NCBI RefSeq assembly: GCF_030546575.1
Contig: NZ_JAUOTN010000011.1
Coordinates: forward strand, 62,001 to 126,000
Length of the DNA: 64,000 bases
Source of the DNA: Pontibacter coccineus
GTDB taxonomy: Bacteria > Bacteroidota > Bacteroidia > Cytophagales > Hymenobacteraceae
Direction: 5' to 3'
Part shown: in pieces, positions 43,537 to 51,461 of the stretch
Numbering within the stretch: position 1 is the first letter of the stretch
How the letters are laid out: each line of letters opens with the position of its first letter
Made by a program: the position numbers and the translations under genes
The notes under the pieces: model-generated
The model's input: only the letters and a program-made list of their open reading frames with translations
Database searches by the model: none
What the model was told of the DNA's origin: nothing

Positions 43537-44688
43537 TTAGCCGATGCGGGCCTGTGTCAGGATCCAGCGGTTGGGCACTTCGCCTTTAATGGCCTGCAGG
43601 TAATCTTCGTAGCTGCAAGGCACAATGCGCGGGCTCTTCTCGTCCGATAAGGGCTCTACCTCCATCCACCACTTTTCACTCACTTTGCTTTTAAAGAAGG
43701 TCATGCGGTCGGGGGCGTCATTGAAGGCCACGGCGTATTTGGTAAACTTGCCAGAGCTGAACTCTGTTTCGTTCTTGCGGTGATAGAAGCCTTCTATGAA
43801 GTACCAGACCATGGTGGCGATCGTCATGGCCGTAAGTTCCTGCTCGTCCTGCTGCGGATCGTATTCGTAGATTCCCAGCGAACTCATCTGGTCGCTCAGG
43901 CCCGCATACCAGCACAGCTGGCAAGCCTCCTCGCCGGTGAGCCCAAAGGGGTTGGCAGGCGAATAGCCCGGAGCATCCTGATGGCGGATTGCGGAGATGT
44001 CGAAGGAGAGCAGGTCGGCCTGGCGTACGACAGGCTCCATTTCCTGCAGGCTGCGGTGCACCTCGCCCACACGGTAGGCCTCAAAATGGAGCTTCTCAAA
44101 GGTAGCCATCACCTCCGGGTCCACCAGGTACGATTGATAGCCGATCTGCCCCAGGCTAAAGAGGTAGTTGGGCTCGTGCATCAGGATCTGGTGCAGTTGC
44201 TTTTTGTTGGCGGGCACGTCATTGTCTTCGCTCATATCCACGCTGCTGTCCACGGTGACCATGTTCACGGCGCGTTCCAGGTGCTCGTAACCCATGTACT
44301 GGCCGTACTCCAGGTCATGCGAACCACCAATGATCACAGGGATGGTGTTGTGTGAGATGAGGATTTCCACGATCTCTTTCAGGCGCAGGTAAGTGTCGTC
44401 GAGTGTTATACCTGAGCGCAGGTTGCCCAAGTCCACTATGTTGCAGCGGCCGGTTCCTTTGTGCAGGCTGTACAGTTTTTTGCGCACCGCCCGGGCCGGA
44501 AACACCTCTGATACAGTTTCTTCTCCCCGTCCACGGGTTTCATTCACACCGATCAGGGCAATATCGGCAGCGCGCCAGTCCGGGAACTTGCCTGTAAAGC
44601 GGCCGATGTAGGCACCAAGCGTGCGCGGCTTGTCGAGCAGCGCAAAGATGTCCTCGTTCAGAGGTTCGAAGAAAATGGAAAGATTCAT
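43537..44688 (-). CDS. Arginase-fold (ureohydrolase-like) protein with changed metal ligands
   Basis: A 383-residue protein of the arginase/agmatinase/formimidoylglutamase superfamily. The first motif GGSHDLEYG is intact. The second, DAHxD in active enzymes, reads VDSSVDMSE, and the third, SxDxDxxDP, reads SFDISAIRHQDAP, so several Mn ligands differ. Further family parts are DIALIGVNETRGRG, LFSLGQIGYQSY and MVWYFIEGFYHRK. This variant is familiar from other Bacteroidota, so it is not a pseudogene. Whether it still binds two Mn ions or hydrolyses any guanidino compound is unclear. The gene is alone. Confidence 0.85.
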   Translation of the reverse strand: MNLSIFFEPLNEDIFALLDKPRTLGAYIGRFTGKFPDWRAADIALIGVNETRGRGEETVSEVFPARAVRKKLYSLHKGTGRCNIVDLGNLRSGITLDDTYLRLKEIVEILISHNTIPVIIGGSHDLEYGQYMGYEHLERAVNMVTVDSSVDMSEDNDVPANKKQLHQILMHEPNYLFSLGQIGYQSYLVDPEVMATFEKLHFEAYRVGEVHRSLQEMEPVVRQADLLSFDISAIRHQDAPGYSPANPFGLTGEEACQLCWYAGLSDQMSSLGIYEYDPQQDEQELTAMTIATMVWYFIEGFYHRKNETEFSSGKFTKYAVAFNDAPDRMTFFKSKVSEKWWMEVEPLSDEKSPRIVPCSYEDYLQAIKGEVPNRWILTQARIG

Positions 44689-44794
44689 AAAGCAGTATCA
44701 GGAATGTCAAATATAGCAAAAATGCAGCTTTTGCGAGTGGCTTTTAGGTAAGTATAACTTTTTAGTGTAAAAAGTACTATCAATATAAGGATTG

Positions 44795-44806
44795 ACAAAT
44801 ATTTGT
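44795..44806. promoter_or_regulatory. 12-bp palindrome upstream of the acyl-CoA ligase gene
   Basis: ACAAATATTTGT is a perfect palindrome, about 120 bases before the ATG at 44929 and next to an AGGTATA copy (44813-44819). Part of it (AATATTTG) is one base off the -7 consensus. It could be an operator for the fatty-acid genes, but it differs from the palindrome before marR. Confidence 0.35.
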
Positions 44807-44928
44807 GGAGGCAGGTATAGAAATTTCAGAAAAAAATAATTAAAATGCACTAAAGAACGCAGGCATGGCCAATGTTGCGCCATAAGTATACTGCTCTACA
44901 AAAGACTGACACTAACCTAAGCACCACC

Positions 44929-46686
44929 ATGAACGTAACCCGCACCCTGGATCTGCTGCCTTATCAGTTGCAAAATTTGCCCCAGACCGACTGTCTTGCT
45001 ACAAAAGTTAACGGACAGTGGATTAAATACAGCACGCAGGACGTGCAGGACATGGCCAACAAGGTGAGCCTGGGTCTGCTGAGACTAGGTATAGGAAAAG
45101 GCGACAAAGTGGCCATCATCTCCCTGAACCGCCCGGAGTGGGTGTTCGCTGACTTCGGTATCCAGCAGATTGGCGCGATCAGTGTGCCCATGTACCCCAC
45201 TATTACCGTGGAGGACTACCGTTACATCTTCAATGATGCGGAGGTGAAGGCGGTATTTGTGTCTGACGCCGAACTCTACAACAAAGTGGTGGCCGCTACC
45301 GAGGGGATGGAGAGCATCAAGGAGATCTATACCTTCGATGAGATACACGGTGCCAAACACTGGAAAGAAGTTGTGAAAATGGCCGAGGGCGAAGACGTGG
45401 CGATACTCGAGCCGATGAAGGCGGCCGTTGCTCCTGACGATGTCCTGACCATTATCTATACCTCTGGCACTACCGGCAACCCGAAAGGGGTGATGCTGAC
45501 GAATAACAACATCATCAGCAACGTGACGGGCACACTGCCTTACGTGCCGGTGAACCAGCACCACCGCGCGCTGAGCTTCCTGCCGCTTTGCCATATTTTT
45601 GAGCGCATGCTGCTTTATTTATACATGCGTATCGGCGTGTCGATCTACTATGCCGAGAGCATCGAAAAAGTGGCCGACAACCTGAAAGAGGTGCAGCCGC
45701 ACGTGTTCACGACCGTGCCGCGCCTGCTCGAGAAGGTGTACGACAAGATCGTGGCCAAAGGCATGGAGCTGACGGGGGTAAAACGCAAGTTGTTCTTCTG
45801 GGCACTGGAGCTTGGTTTGGAGTACGACACCCGCGAAGACAAAGGCTGGTGGTACAACAAGCAGCTGGAGCTGGCCAACAAGCTGATCTTCAGCAAGTGG
45901 CGTGAGGCGCTGGGCGGCAACATCATCGCGATCGTTTCGGGTGGCGCGGCGCTGCAGCCACGCCTGGCGCGTGTGTTCTGGTCGGCCAACATCCGCGTGA
46001 TGGAAGGCTACGGCCTGACGGAGACCTCGCCGGTAATATCTGTGAACCGTTTTGAGCCGGAAAACAACGCGATTGGCACCGTGGGTCTGCCGATTGACGG
46101 CGTGGAAGTGAAAATTGCCGAAGACGGCGAGATTCTGACCCGCGGCCCGCATGTGATGAAAGGCTATTACAAGAAACCTGACCTGACAGCTGAAGTGATC
46201 GACGCCGAAGGCTGGTTCCATACCGGTGACATTGGCGAGCTGGTAGACGGCAAGTACATCAAGATCACCGACCGCAAGAAAGAGATGTTCAAGACGTCGG
46301 GTGGCAAGTATGTGGCACCGCAGCCGATCGAGAACAAGCTGAAAGAGTCTGTAGTGATTGAACAGGCCATGGTAGTAGGAGCCGGACAGAAGTATGCCGC
46401 CGCGCTTATTGTGCCTTCGTTCATGGGACTGCAGGATTGGTGCGCGCACAAGGGTATTCCGTATACCTCCGATGCCGATATGATCAAAAAGCCAGAGATT
46501 CTGGACAAGTATAAGCGCGAGATAGAGAAGGCGAACGAAGGGCTGGCGCAGTACGAAACGATCAAGAAGTTCACACTCGTGCCGAATATGTGGACCGTAG
46601 AAAGCGGCGAGCTGACACCAACCCTGAAAGTGAAGCGCAAGAACATTACGACTAACTATCAGAAAGAAATCGACAGCATGTATTAA
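44929..46686 (+). CDS. fadD: Long-chain fatty-acid-CoA ligase (AMP-forming)
   Basis: Activates fatty acids to acyl-CoA before beta-oxidation. I start at ATG 44929 (MNVTRTLDLLPYQLQN); a frame upstream to 44872 adds 19 residues of little likeness. The 585-residue protein has the AMP-binding P-loop TIIYTSGTTGNPKGVMLTN, the linker GYGLTETSPVISVN, and the C-terminal DRKKEMFKTSGGKYVAP with the catalytic lysine region. The subfamily is the long-chain AMP synthetase found beside beta-oxidation genes. It has its own terminator at 46721, with the MarR-dehydrogenase-thiolase-dehydrogenase run following. Confidence 0.9.
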   Translation: MNVTRTLDLLPYQLQNLPQTDCLATKVNGQWIKYSTQDVQDMANKVSLGLLRLGIGKGDKVAIISLNRPEWVFADFGIQQIGAISVPMYPTITVEDYRYIFNDAEVKAVFVSDAELYNKVVAATEGMESIKEIYTFDEIHGAKHWKEVVKMAEGEDVAILEPMKAAVAPDDVLTIIYTSGTTGNPKGVMLTNNNIISNVTGTLPYVPVNQHHRALSFLPLCHIFERMLLYLYMRIGVSIYYAESIEKVADNLKEVQPHVFTTVPRLLEKVYDKIVAKGMELTGVKRKLFFWALELGLEYDTREDKGWWYNKQLELANKLIFSKWREALGGNIIAIVSGGAALQPRLARVFWSANIRVMEGYGLTETSPVISVNRFEPENNAIGTVGLPIDGVEVKIAEDGEILTRGPHVMKGYYKKPDLTAEVIDAEGWFHTGDIGELVDGKYIKITDRKKEMFKTSGGKYVAPQPIENKLKESVVIEQAMVVGAGQKYAAALIVPSFMGLQDWCAHKGIPYTSDADMIKKPEILDKYKREIEKANEGLAQYETIKKFTLVPNMWTVESGELTPTLKVKRKNITTNYQKEIDSMY

Positions 46687-46720
46687 TTGGCCTTAAAGAT
46701 ACGGCTCCAGGCCTGCCAAC

Positions 46721-46761
46721 AAACAAAAAACCCTTTCCCGACCGGAAAGGGTTTTTTGTTT
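46721..46761. terminator. Terminator after fadD
   Basis: AAACAAAAAACCCTTTCC (46721-46738) and GGAAAGGGTTTTTTGTTT (46744-46761) form an 18-bp perfect stem, with A and T tracts on both ends. Confidence 0.93.
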
Positions 46762-46867
46762 GTAACCATTACGCTGATTATACATAAACAATAGGAAAAG
46801 GTACTATGGCATGTAATCCGCTTTTGGTTGTGGAAACGGACGGGGATTAATTTTTTTCCTAAAATAG

Positions 46868-46898
46868 TATGCTTGCATAACATTATTTTATATATTTG
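46868..46898 (+). promoter_or_regulatory. marR promoter with overlapping TATGC-TT-GCATA palindrome
   Basis: TATATTTG (46891-46898) fits the -7 box. The palindrome TATGCTTGCATA (46868-46879) covers the TTG (46873-46875) expected near -33. Such an operator over the -33 element would let the MarR protein repress its own gene and the beta-oxidation genes behind it. Confidence 0.45.
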
Positions 46899-46916
46899 GT
46901 ATAAACACCATAATGC

Positions 46917-47351
46917 ATGAAGCCTGAAGAGACCGTAGATTATAATGTAAAGGTATGTTGGCACGCCATCTCTCGTATGTATAATACAGAGGCTGCCAAA
47001 AACGACATTACCACTTCCATAGGATTCGTTCTGCTCAACATTAACCAGGAGACAGGTACTCCCGCCACCAAAATAGCCCCTTTGCTCGGGCTGGAGGCGC
47101 GCAGCCTGACCCGCATCCTGAAGAGTATGGAGGAGAAGGGCCTTATCTATAAAGTGTCTGACGACAAGGATAAGCGGCTGGTGCGAATTTTCCTGACCGA
47201 AAAAGGACTTGAGAAAAAGGAGGTATCGCGCCGAACGGTGCTCCATTTTAACCGCAAGGTGCAGGAAACCATACCGCAGGAAGAGCTGAATAATTTTTTC
47301 CGGGTGTCGGAGCGCATCATCAGCATGATCGAAAACAAAGAAATTTTCTAA
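46917..47351 (+). CDS. MarR-family transcriptional regulator
   Basis: A 144-residue winged-helix protein. The recognition region PATKIAPLLGLEARSLTRILKSMEEKGLIYK and the wing DDKDKRLVRIFLTEKG are typical. It lies 26 bp before the 3-hydroxyacyl-CoA dehydrogenase gene and is probably co-transcribed. A MarR gene at the head of fatty-acid degradation genes suggests that acyl-CoA or a related ligand relieves repression, by analogy to other MarR regulators; the ligand is not shown by the sequence. Confidence 0.9.
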   Translation: MKPEETVDYNVKVCWHAISRMYNTEAAKNDITTSIGFVLLNINQETGTPATKIAPLLGLEARSLTRILKSMEEKGLIYKVSDDKDKRLVRIFLTEKGLEKKEVSRRTVLHFNRKVQETIPQEELNNFFRVSERIISMIENKEIF

Positions 47352-47377
47352 CCATAGTAGACCATCAAGCTTTTTCT

Positions 47378-49780
47378 ATGAAAAGAATTATTAAGAAAGT
47401 AGCCGTGCTGGGTTCCGGCGTAATGGGCTCCCGCATTGCCTGCCACTTTGCCAACATCGGCGTGCAGGTGCTGCTGCTCGACATCGTGCCACGCGAGCTG
47501 ACCCCCGACGAAGAGAAAAAAGGACTAACGCTGGAGAGCAAGCATGTCCGCAACCGCATTGTGAACACGGCGCTGCAGGCTGCCATCAACTCCAACCCGT
47601 CGCCCCTTTACCGCAAGTCCGACGCCCGCCTGATTCAGACCGGCAACTTCGAAGACAACATGAAGGAGATCGCCACTGCCGACTGGACTATAGAAGTAGT
47701 GGTGGAGAATCTGAAGATCAAGAAAACGGTGTTCGATCAGGTAGAGCAGCACCGCAAGCCGGGCACCCTGATCACTTCCAACACATCAGGTATACCGATC
47801 CATTTGATGCTGGACGGCCGTTCCGATGATTTTAAGAAGCACTTCTGCGGTACGCACTTCTTCAACCCGCCGCGCTACCTCAAGTTATTAGAGATTATAC
47901 CTACGCCGGAAACGGATCAGGAAGTAGTAGACTTTCTGATGCACTACGGCGACCTATACCTGGGCAAAACCACTGTGCTGGCCAAAGACACCCCGGCCTT
48001 TATCGCGAACCGTGTAGGCATCTATGCCATTATGCAAGGCCTGCAGGTGATGAACAAACTCGGCCTAAACGTGGACGAGGTGGATCGCATCTCCGGGCCG
48101 ATCATCGGCCGTCCGAAGTCCGCCACCTTCCGCACGCTGGACGTGGTGGGCCTGGATACACTGGCGAATGTGGCCAATGGCTTGTATCAGACCGGCGAAA
48201 AGGACGAGTCTAGGGAGTTGTTTAAGCTGCCGGACTACCTGCAGAAAATGGTGGAGAACAAATGGTTGGGCGACAAGACCGGGCAGGGTTTCTACAAAAA
48301 GACCAAAGACGCCAAAGGCAAAACCGAGATACTCACGCTCGACCTAAACACACTGGAGTACGGGCCAAAGCAGCGCGCCAAGTTCCAGAGCCTGGAGGTG
48401 CTCAAGCCGATCGAAGATCTGAAGCAGCGCGTGAAAGCTTTCTCACAGCAAAAGGACAAGGCAGCGCAATTCTTCAACGAGTCACTCTACGGGCTGTTCC
48501 AATATGTGAGCAACCGTATACCTGAAATCTCCGATGAGCTGTACCGCATCGACGACGCCATGCGTGCCGGCTTTGGCTGGGAACTGGGTCCGTTTGAGTA
48601 CTGGGACGTGCTGGGTGCCCGCGAGGTGCTACAGCGCATGACCGAAGCCGGTTACGAGCCTGCCGCATGGGTGGAGGAGATGCTCAATAACGGCAAGGAG
48701 TCTTTTTACATTGTGGAAAACGGTAACCGCCGCTACTACGACATCCAAAGCAAAGCATACAAAGCTATACCTGGCGCCGAGAACTTCATCATCCTCGACA
48801 ACCTGCGCAGCAACAAAGTAGTGTGGAAAAACACCGGAGCAACGATCATTGACTTAGGTGACGGCATCCTGAATGTGGAGTTCCATACGAAGATGAACAC
48901 CATGGGCGGCGACGTGATCATGGCACTGAACAAAGGGATAGAGCTCGCCGAGAAAGATTTCCGTGGCATGGTAGTGAGTAACCAGGGTGCCAATTTTTCT
49001 GCCGGCGCCAACGTGGGGCTTATCTATATGTATGCGCTGGATCAGGATTATGACGAACTGAATATGATCATCCGCCAGTTCCAGAACACGATGATGCGCA
49101 TGCGCTACTCGGCTATACCTGTGGTTGGCGCGCCGCACGGCCTGACCCTGGGTGGTGGCTGCGAACTCAACCTACATGTTGACCATGTGCAGGCGGCAGC
49201 CGAAACCTACATGGGTCTTGTGGAGTTTGGCGTAGGCCTGATACCTGGTGGTGGCGGCACCAAAGAAATGACGCTCCGCGCAGCCGAAATGTACGAAGAT
49301 GGCGACATTGAGTACAACACCCTCAAGAACATCTACCTGAACATAGGTATGGCCAAGGTGTCGACCTCCGCGAAAGAGGCCTTTGACCTGGGCTTTATGC
49401 GCCAGGGCGATGGTATTACCCTCAACAGCAACCGCCTGGTAGCGGATGCGAAAGCGCAGGCGATTCGTCTGGCCGAGGCAGGGTATACGCAGCCAGCCAA
49501 GAAAACTAACATCAAGGTGCAGGGCAAAGGCGCGTTGGGTATGTTCCTGACCGGAGCCAATGCCATGGTAAGCGGCCGCTATATTTCGGAGCACGACCAG
49601 AAGATATCGCACAAACTCGCCTACGTGATGTGCGGCGGCGATCTGTCTGCCCCCACCGAGGTGAGCGAGCAGTATCTGTTGGACTTGGAACGAGAAGCCT
49701 TCCTGTCACTGACCGGTGAGCGCAAAACACTCGAGCGTATCCAGAGCATCCTGACCACAGGCAAGCCGCTTAGGAATTAA
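47378..49780 (+). CDS. 3-hydroxyacyl-CoA dehydrogenase / enoyl-CoA hydratase fusion (FadN-like)
   Basis: Carries out the hydration and NAD-dependent oxidation steps of beta-oxidation. The 800-residue protein has the dehydrogenase first, starting with KKVAVLGSGVMGSRIACHFA (Rossmann GxGxMG), then TSNTSGIPIHLM, HFFNPPRYLKLLEIIP and GRPKSATFRTLDVVGLDTL. The crotonase domain follows (about 510-700), with FSAGANVGLIYMYALDQDY, GLTLGGGCELNLH and GVGLIPGGGGTKEM. Dehydrogenase before hydratase is the FadN order, opposite to E. coli FadB. Thiolase and acyl-CoA dehydrogenase genes follow, with a small GIY-YIG element inserted between. Confidence 0.92.
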   Translation: MKRIIKKVAVLGSGVMGSRIACHFANIGVQVLLLDIVPRELTPDEEKKGLTLESKHVRNRIVNTALQAAINSNPSPLYRKSDARLIQTGNFEDNMKEIATADWTIEVVVENLKIKKTVFDQVEQHRKPGTLITSNTSGIPIHLMLDGRSDDFKKHFCGTHFFNPPRYLKLLEIIPTPETDQEVVDFLMHYGDLYLGKTTVLAKDTPAFIANRVGIYAIMQGLQVMNKLGLNVDEVDRISGPIIGRPKSATFRTLDVVGLDTLANVANGLYQTGEKDESRELFKLPDYLQKMVENKWLGDKTGQGFYKKTKDAKGKTEILTLDLNTLEYGPKQRAKFQSLEVLKPIEDLKQRVKAFSQQKDKAAQFFNESLYGLFQYVSNRIPEISDELYRIDDAMRAGFGWELGPFEYWDVLGAREVLQRMTEAGYEPAAWVEEMLNNGKESFYIVENGNRRYYDIQSKAYKAIPGAENFIILDNLRSNKVVWKNTGATIIDLGDGILNVEFHTKMNTMGGDVIMALNKGIELAEKDFRGMVVSNQGANFSAGANVGLIYMYALDQDYDELNMIIRQFQNTMMRMRYSAIPVVGAPHGLTLGGGCELNLHVDHVQAAAETYMGLVEFGVGLIPGGGGTKEMTLRAAEMYEDGDIEYNTLKNIYLNIGMAKVSTSAKEAFDLGFMRQGDGITLNSNRLVADAKAQAIRLAEAGYTQPAKKTNIKVQGKGALGMFLTGANAMVSGRYISEHDQKISHKLAYVMCGGDLSAPTEVSEQYLLDLEREAFLSLTGERKTLERIQSILTTGKPLRN

Positions 49781-49808
49781 GGTTTAACGCAGCATTCGCT
49801 GTTTGTTC

Positions 49809-50200
49809 TTTGTCATTCTGAAAGAAACTTGGTAGAAGGGAGGTTAAGCCCCAGCTATGAAAAGTCATAACTACTTTGTCTACATCACTACGAATCCAAG
49901 CAAAACGGTGGTTTATGTGGGGATGACAAATGACTTGGTATATCGGCTTGAACAACATAGGGAAAACTGAGGCAAGCCCGAAACTTTTGCAGGACGCTAC
50001 TTCTGTTACAGGCTTCTCTACTATGAACGCTATACTTATGTACAGCATGCCATCGATAGAGAAAAGGAGCTGAAAAGCTGGAGTCGTGAAAAGAAAATGG
50101 AGATGATCAAAAGCGAGAATCCATACCTAAGATTTTTGAAAGCTGATCCTTGAACAACAGCCTCATACCCTAACTACCAAGATCCTTACAGGATGACAAA
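49809..50200. mobile_element. 392-bp unit with 27-bp imperfect inverted ends around a broken GIY-YIG gene
   Basis: The left end at 49809-49835 begins TTTGTCATTCTGAAAG and ends CTTGGTAG. The right end at 50174-50200, read in reverse, begins TTTGTCATCCTGTAAG and also ends CTTGGTAG. The two match at 23 of 27 positions. Between them lies a GIY-YIG reading frame that fills most of the unit. It sits between the FadN-like and thiolase genes, which are otherwise likely to be one operon. The end sequence resembles the TTTGTCATyCTG intergenic repeats known in many bacteria. I see no obvious target-site duplication, so transposition is inferred, not shown. Confidence 0.65.
49857..50153 (+). pseudogene. 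GIY-YIG nuclease family gene with an in-frame TGA
   Basis: ATG 49857 opens a frame of 98 codons ending at TGA 50151-50153. The product starts MKSHNYFVYITTNPSKTVVY and continues VGMTNDLVYRLEQHREN; codon 38 (49968-49970) is TGA; then GKPETFAGRYFCYRLLYYER and AIDREKELKSWSREKKMEMI follow in the same frame. Those are the conserved parts of the small (about 95-residue) GIY-YIG proteins: the Y-I (here VYI / VYVG), the loop arginine, and the REKELKSWSREKK end. One base change (CGA to TGA would restore Arg) explains the break. The gene is too short to show on either side alone. Confidence 0.82.
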
Positions 50201-50247
50201 ATAAAAATGAAACATAGCTGATAGTATAAACTATAAAGAGCATCAAA

Positions 50248-51426
50248 ATGAACAACGCATATATCGTAGCCGGATTTCGTAGCGCAGTAGGCAAGGCCGG
50301 GCGCGGGGGCTTCCGGTTCACCAGACCCGATGACCTGGCCACTGACGTCATCAAGCATCTTTTGGCTTCTGTACCCGCCCTGGACCCGGAGCGCGTAGAC
50401 GACCTGATCGTGGGGAACGCCGTGCCGGAAGCGGAGCAAGGCCTGCAGATCGGCCGCATGATTTCTCTGCTGGCCCTGCCCATGTCGGTATCCGGTATGA
50501 CCGTGAACCGCTACTGCGGCTCGGGTGTGGAGACCATCGCCATTGCCAGCAACCGCATTGCGGCAGGTATGGCTGACTGTATTATCGCGGGCGGTACCGA
50601 ATCGATGTCGATGGTGCCGACGGCTGGTTGGAAGACCGTGCCGAACTACAACATCGCCAAGCACAACCCCGACTGGTACCTGAGCATGGGACTAACAGCG
50701 GAAGCAGTAGCCGCCGACTACAAGGTAACCCGCGAAGACCAGGACGAGTTTGCCTTTAACTCCCATCAGAAGGCCATCAACGCTATTAAGAACGGCTACT
50801 TCAAGGACCAGATCGTTCCGATCACGATAGAGGAAACGTACGTGGACGAGAATGGCAAGAAGAAGACCCGCTCTTATGTGGTCGATACTGACGAAGGCCC
50901 GCGTGCTGATACCTCCATGGAGGCTTTGGCGCGTCTGAAGCCGGTCTTTGCGGCCGGCGGTACGGTGACAGCCGGCAACTCTTCCCAGACTTCTGATGGT
51001 GCTGCCTTTGTGGTTGTGATGAGCGAGCGCATGATGAAGGAGCTAAACCTGGAGCCGATTGCCCGTTTGGTGAGCTACGGCACAGGCGGTGTGGATCCGC
51101 GCATCATGGGCATGGGCCCGATCGCTGCCGTTCCAAAAGCCTTGAAGCAAGCGGGTATGACCCTCAACGACATTGACCTGATCGAGATGAACGAGGCCTT
51201 TGCGGCTCAGTCCATTGCCGTGATGCGTCACCTCGAGTTCGATCCGGCTAAGCTGAACATTGGCGGTGGTGCCATTGCCCTTGGTCACCCACTGGGTTGC
51301 TCCGGCGCCAAGCTGAGCGTGCAGCTATTCAGCGACCTGCGCCGCACCGGTGGCAAGCACGGTGTCGTGACAGCCTGCGTTGGCGGCGGTCAGGGCGTAG
51401 CGGGCATCTTCGAATTACTGAAATAA
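50248..51426 (+). CDS. fadA: Acetyl-CoA C-acyltransferase (3-ketoacyl-CoA thiolase)
   Basis: Last step of beta-oxidation, releasing acetyl-CoA. The 392-residue protein has nucleophile Cys90 in NRYCGSGVET, the NEAFAAQ motif, His347 in GHPLGCSGAK, and Cys377 in CVGGGQG, the complete thiolase set. It begins 48 bp after the right end of the GIY-YIG unit and precedes acyl-CoA dehydrogenase by 35 bp. Confidence 0.94.
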   Translation: MNNAYIVAGFRSAVGKAGRGGFRFTRPDDLATDVIKHLLASVPALDPERVDDLIVGNAVPEAEQGLQIGRMISLLALPMSVSGMTVNRYCGSGVETIAIASNRIAAGMADCIIAGGTESMSMVPTAGWKTVPNYNIAKHNPDWYLSMGLTAEAVAADYKVTREDQDEFAFNSHQKAINAIKNGYFKDQIVPITIEETYVDENGKKKTRSYVVDTDEGPRADTSMEALARLKPVFAAGGTVTAGNSSQTSDGAAFVVVMSERMMKELNLEPIARLVSYGTGGVDPRIMGMGPIAAVPKALKQAGMTLNDIDLIEMNEAFAAQSIAVMRHLEFDPAKLNIGGGAIALGHPLGCSGAKLSVQLFSDLRRTGGKHGVVTACVGGGQGVAGIFELLK

Positions 51427-51461
51427 AAAACTGTACCTAAAAACACTAATCATATTCTGCC

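Noticed and set aside
44963..46646. Several minus-strand frames opposite the acyl-CoA ligase gene
   Set aside because: Shadow frames of a GC-richer coding region; the ligase motifs are intact on the plus strand.
49968..49970. TGA in the GIY-YIG frame as a selenocysteine codon, since selD is present
   Set aside because: No SECIS-like hairpin was seen after it and no selA, selB or tRNA-Sec is in the window; the position is not a cysteine in the family as I recall it, and CGA to TGA explains it.
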